Positions 41,101-47,100 of a stretch of DNA of 64,000 nucleotides are shown here, in pieces. Source of the DNA: Siphonodentalium dalli. Taxonomy: Eukaryota > Mollusca > Scaphopoda > Gadilida > Siphonodentaliidae. Each line of letters begins with the position of its first letter. Positions within the stretch are counted from its first letter, which is position 1. A model generated the notes under the pieces. That model saw only the letters and a program-made list of their open reading frames with translations. It did no database searches and was not told the origin of the DNA. Position numbers and translations under genes: made by a program. The stretch is from positions 277,879,426 to 277,943,425 of the forward strand of contig CP136063.1 in assembly GCA_032622095.1 (NCBI GenBank), in the 5' to 3' direction.

Positions 41101-44100
41101 TTGGTATGACGAGGCGGTGCACGGGGGTAATATTTGGTATGACGAGGCGGTGCACGGGGGTAATATTTGGTATGACGAGGCGGTGCACGGGGGTAATATT
41201 TGGTATGTCGAGGCGGTGCGCGGGGGTAATATTTGGTATGACGAGGCGGTGCACGGGGGTAATATTTTGTATGTCAGACTTACTCTTGTGTATGATAGTA
41301 TTTTCAATCCAAGCCCATGTTTGGCATAGTGTCCGTATCTCTGATGTGATACATGTGTTTGAACATAGTTACTACAGTAATTCCCAAAGTAATTGACCAC
41401 TTAGGCCAAACTTTGTTATTTTTCTGCTTTAGGCGTTAGCAATTTTATTAGTTGGTTTACGAACCCGCCGACAACTTTTTTCCCGAAATGCGAAAAAAAT
41501 TTTTTTTTAATTTTCAATGGAAACACGTTTGTACTTTACCCGTTTTATGTCTAAGTTTCACTCCGGTTCCGATTCCGGACTAATTGATGTTCACACCCTC
41601 GGTAGCTGTCGTAAAAGTATAAACAATAGATTTAATAATGCCACTTAAATAACTACTAAGTCACAAACCATGCAACGGATGTGTCCATTTCGATTGCGGG
41701 AAAAACTGTATAAACGAGTCCATTGTATACTTTCGGTTTCGTGCATATCCGGCCGTATCTAGTGGAATTCTACGTATTTTTACGTATTTTAAACGAAGTG
41801 TCTTTCTAAATGTTGCTGGTCTGAGAATTGTGCAGCTGTAGGCCTATTGTTGGCCATCATTGATGAACAGTAACTGTTCTTAGTAACGGATTAGAGGTAC
41901 GCATTGTGAACGGAACGTGTACGTTACGTTTCGGGTAAAATTGCAAGACAGTCATTTGTACTTTCGTTTTCACCCATTCATGTCCGGTTGTAACCTTTGT
42001 AAATTGGGTTCGTTTTTTACTTATTTTAAACGACGTTTCTGCTTCTATTTCATTACCATTTTATTTAGGTCTATATATTTATAAAATAAACACAGAAAAC
42101 TAACTATTGAAAAACAAAGAAAAGAAGTAATTTTACGTGTACAGGTGTCATCTTATTTTTTATTGTTCCTGTTGCTTAACAAGCTATAGTGGTTTATTTT
42201 ATAAATACCCATATTTTCCACTTGCAGATAGACCATCTTTATAAATATTTTTGTTTTAAAACTAATATTTTTATGTTGCTTGACATTGGTCAATAAAGGA
42301 AGTCAGTGGCCGAGTGGATAGCGTACTGGTCTCTCGTGCTAAAGGTCCGGCGATCGATTCCCGGTCGGGTATTCTGACAAAAATCCAAACTTGGTCAGAT
42401 TACCACGTTGTACGACTGAAAAGTCTCATTCGTGATCACACAATATATATCCGAATACAAAACTGACTTCCCTTCACGGCGACATCATGTCCAGGTATGT
42501 TGTCGTGAGTGCGGTACGCTGTCGGATCGTGAGCCGACATAAATGGCTGACCCGTGTACATGGGTGACTATGTGCACGTTAAAGAACCCGGCTGTAGGTT
42601 AGAGTAGCCCACCAAAGCACCGACCACGATCGAGACCCGGAGCCTGTCTGTAATACCCGAAAGGGGAGTTGACAGGTAATTCTAGATAGATTGGAAGGTA
42701 TCCAGTCAGTTGTTTTATATTATTATTTAATATATTAAATATTGATATATTTGAAAGTTTAAGTTGAATAAAGTGTTCAGGGTAAATAACATGTCCATTT
42801 TAAGTTACAAAATTCCAGTGGTGATGTCGTGTGAAAATTCATACCGGATAGAACAAGCCCGAAGGGAGTTTTTTTTTGGTTTTTTTTCCCCCTCCTCCAT
42901 CTACATTTTTTTGGGTCCCATGTTCGTAAACCAACTAATTAAATTGGTAAGGTCTTACGGATTTTTTTAACCTTGTTTTGGTAGGGTCGGTCGGAAAAAA
43001 AATAAAAATGCTTGAACCATTTTTTTTTTTTTTGACATTCGCTAACGTGTCTTTATAATTCTCTGTCAGTCATTTATAGAGAACAGTTTTCGGATGTATA
43101 TCACAAAATTCAAATCCAGTACTATTATTTGAAACATAGCTCAGATTATTGAATAATATTGAAAAAATCCAGAAATAAAGAGTTTGTTTTTGTTCAACAT
43201 TTTAATTATTGAATAAATGGACTCCCCCTTTCAGTTATAATGTATAGATTGAAAAAATCCATTATTCATCTGGATGGATATCATGGAAATATAAGTAGCC
43301 GACAGATAATATATTTGCAGAAGGATTCCTATTAGTTGGTGGGAAATGTTCAGATAATAAGTTTAGAACTTGTTGAACTTATTAATTGAACATTTCCTAA
43401 GCAATCTACTTGGCTGGTCAATGCGTATATAGTATAGAGAGGGTTAATACACATGGGAATGGTGAGATTAGTGGTAGTGATAAATAGTGAATGTGTAACT
43501 TGAGCAAAACCCACATACTCATTAGCTTGTCATTCCTATCTAAGAAACCTTGTAGACTGTTATTGGTCTTCAGTCATATAGATCACCATAAATTCCCAGG
43601 AATACAAAATGTATTCTAAAGGCCATTTAAAGTTTTAAAGAAATGTATAGAAAGCATGCAGGTAGAAGCATTTAAACTCAAGGTGGCAGAAGCATATAAA
43701 CTCTAGCTGACTTCTCAGTTTTCATCATGGATGTAGTTAAAAGTAATTAAAGCCAGAGATATCTGTAGTTGATGGGTCCTATGCATCTTTAATCAGCAGT
43801 GAAATGTGGTTAGATAATTTGTTACTGATAGGCAGACACAGCTAAGGTCGGCTGTGAAAATAAAAATAAAAATTATATTTGATTTTTATTTCCTTGTCCT
43901 GGCCATAGAAAACAGGGTCGGCGGATCCGTAAAGCAGTAAAATAATAAAGTTTGGCCTTAACCACAGCAGAATTATGGGTAACTTTTCAGGATTTAGTCG
44001 GAAATATGGCTTGTTGCCATTCATCGGAAAGCTCTCCGATGAATGGCAACAAGCCATATTTCCGACTAAATCCTGAAATGTTACCCATAATTCTGCTGTG

Positions 44101-47100
44101 GTTAAGTGGTCAATTACTTTGGGAATTACTGTGATTACAGTAATGAAACGGAAATTTGAATTTGGGGGGGGGGGGGGGGGGGGGGGGGGAAAGCATTATT
44201 TCGTACCGATTAAAACTTTTCCTAATAGACTGATCGCAAATAAAAAAGGTTGCACATGCAGGGTTTTGGGACCATGTGTGTGAGCCTGAGAAATTTGTTA
44301 AAATACATGGCTGCCAGTGGCCATCTTGTATTTTACTCTTCGCATGACGAAGATCAACGGCACAACCTACAGGCCACATCCCTCATCCGATCATCACCAA
44401 ACTTCATAAGGATCTTCTGGGTGACCTCTAGATGGGAGCCAATGATATTTTCGGAATTTTGTTTTAAAAAAAAGACTAACAAGATAAAATTGTCCTTTGT
44501 ACGCTTTTGATATGAACGTTTTCACGCAGATTTTCTGTTCTAAAAATAGCCTTTAAAACTATCCTGTTGATGTGACGAGAAATTCTGGGCAGGTGTCCTC
44601 GATATCATTATTTTATAACTTTGTTGGAAGAGATACACCATCTTTAATGTTTTCTCCGCATTTTCAGGTAATCTGCGTTGGTGCTATTAATGTTTTCTCC
44701 GCGTTTTCAGGTAATCTGCGTTGGTGCTATTAATGTTTTCTCTGCGTTTTCAGGTAATCTGCGTTGGTGCTATTAATGTTTTTTCCGCGTTTTCAGGTAA
44801 TCTGCGTTGGTGCTAAGCCAATTAATACAAGCTATAGCCTTAAATTATTGAAAGAGGAACAGGGACATAAAGAGAGTCCAACACACCAAGCTCCGGTCAC
44901 TCCTGCTAGTAAATCACTGAAACGACCAGTCCCAGAGGAAGGTATGTCTAATAGGCTCATCTGACATATAAAGTAGCAATAATCTTCCCCATACAATAAA
45001 TGATAGTGTACATTAGTGCTGAAACAATTGGTCATGTTAATAGACAAGTCGGCTATTTGTTATGTTTTCTCTGCATGCCCCTATATAAATATATATAGAG
45101 GATCTCACATCAGTTTCTATTTTATACGGAATTTATCAACCGAGTTCACTAAATTCTATTAGAGCCGAGGTTCAAATAGAATTTAGTGGACGAGGTTGAT
45201 AAATTACGTATAAAATAGAACGAGTTTGAGATACCTTTTATCATATGATCAAATAAATGCGAAGCAACGCGAAGTATTCATCGAAGACAACAATCATAAA
45301 CTTCAGCAATCACAAGTCATTTAAATAATGGCGTGACGTCATCGCACGCGCTAATATTACACGTGTGTCTTACCAATAATTATGAAGCTGGTTTTGTGGG
45401 TTAATTATGTGATAAATAAACATATTATATATGTGGACCCATCACGAATGCCCCAATATGTTTGCAGATCAGTTATCAATCCAATTTCTGCGATAATCAT
45501 CTTTTGGATTGACTGTCAGTGATCAGACTGGAAGTTTATAATTGAGTGATGTCACTAGTCTGCTTCCTATTTATCAGCAGGTCTGAAAATATGGTGCCGG
45601 ACATTTGCAAAATGAGGTCCCCAGAGGGTGAATGTAGTGACACTACCTACACAGTGGGCTAGCATCACTAAATGAGGTTCCCAGAGGGTGAATGTAGTGA
45701 CACTACCTACACAGTGGGCTAGCATCACTAAATGAGGTTCCCAGAGGGTGAATGTAGTGACACTACCTACACAGTGGGCTAGCATCACTAAATTCACCTT
45801 CTGGGGACCTTATCTTCTCTGGAAAGTATCTTTATTTATTTTTCTTCTCTATTATCCCCAAATTGGCAGATGACAATGCATAACCGAGGTGCCGACTGGG
45901 TGCACATCACAATCTTCACCATTTGGGAACTTAAATCTGAGTCTAGATCTACCATGGCAGATGAGGCCATGCAGAATGATGTCCCAAGATGATGAATATT
46001 GTGATGCTAGCCCTCTGTGCGAGGTAGAGCCACTAAATTCACCCTCTCTGGACCTCATTCTGCAAATGTCCAGCACCATATTTTCAGGCTTGGTTATTAA
46101 GAGCAATATCTTAGCATCTACAAAATAATTAGGGTAGGTAGGTAGGGAATTTTTTTATTTAAAATTTGTTTTTTTTAATTCTGAATTCCATTGGGTCATT
46201 GACAATTCAATCTAGAAAGCTCCACAATTCTGATTATTCAGATTAATTGATATGTTCAATACTAAATATTGTTAATCTTGAATTAATCAGAGCACTAGAC
46301 TAAAAAAAACGTCTAAATCTTTTTATAGGAGAGGTTTGAAAATGGGTAAGATACCTTTCAATGCCCTTCCCACTGATAATTTTTTTTATCTGTGTCTACA
46401 GTCCAATAAAAAGTTTTGCGTAGGCACCTTTTTCTAGGGTAGGTAGGGAAACCCTAAACACAGGTATTTTTTTTTTTGCCTTAAACTCTTTGAGACACAC
46501 TAATATGAAATGTTTCTTACTTTGAGAATGGGAATGCATCTACAACTTAAACTCTTTGAGACACATTAATATGAAATGTTTCTTACTTTGAGAATGGGAA
46601 TGCATCTACAACTTAAACTCTTTGAGACGCACTAATATGGAATGTTTCTTACTTTGAGAATGGGAATGCATCTACAACTTAAACTCTTTGAGACGCACTA
46701 ATATGGAATGTTTCTTACTTTGAGAATGGAATGCATCTACAACTTAAACTCTTTGAGACGCACTAATATGAAATGTTTCTTACTTTGAGAATGGGAATCC
46801 TGGAATAACAGAGTGAAGTGACTTCTGTCTGACTATAACGGTAAATTGACAGCTTGAGGGAAGAAATCTTCCCAGGTCTGCCTTCCTGTGATCAGTGCAA
46901 TTAGTGTTGGTTAAGTGAATAAGATTCCTTCAAATAATTTTGGAGATTTGCTTTCTTCTAACATATTTATTCTTTAATTAGGACAAAAATAAAACAGGGT
47001 TTTGATTCTCAGGCATCGCCACATCTAAAAAAAAAATTGCCCTCATTGGACCATATTATTCAGAGTGTTTTAGATTTTTCCCGTAGTTGTAAACCGGTAA

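Larger units (their letters stand above)
41404..43957. mobile_element. TTA-target (PIF/Harbinger-like) element, copy 2
   Basis: GGCCAAAC...GTTTGGCC termini; TTA at 41401-41403 and 43958-43960. Same family as 11859-23362, including the internal family D piggyBac-like stretch (about 43222-43445). Split by the element at 41432-42954. Confidence 0.85.
41374..44132. mobile_element. Foldback MITE, outermost level of a four-level nest
   Basis: Left arm ACAGTAATTCCCAAAGTAAT (41374 on) and its complement at 44108-44132; an inner ~140-bp near-perfect palindrome at 43961-44103. An uninterrupted relative is at 49648-49848. The left arm is split by the element at 41404-43957. Confidence 0.8.

Noticed and set aside
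40759-41400. 213-codon - strand and 147-codon + strand open frames with periodic peptides
   Set aside because: They are by-products of the 33/60-bp minisatellite, whose unit lengths keep several frames open; no start context, splice signals or family.
42299-42375. A functional tRNA gene
   Set aside because: A and B boxes are present, but the acceptor and anticodon stems do not close well and a SINE body follows directly.
45098-45240. Foldback as a microRNA precursor
   Set aside because: Stem is long and lacks the usual 22-nt arm geometry; more like a small inverted-repeat element.
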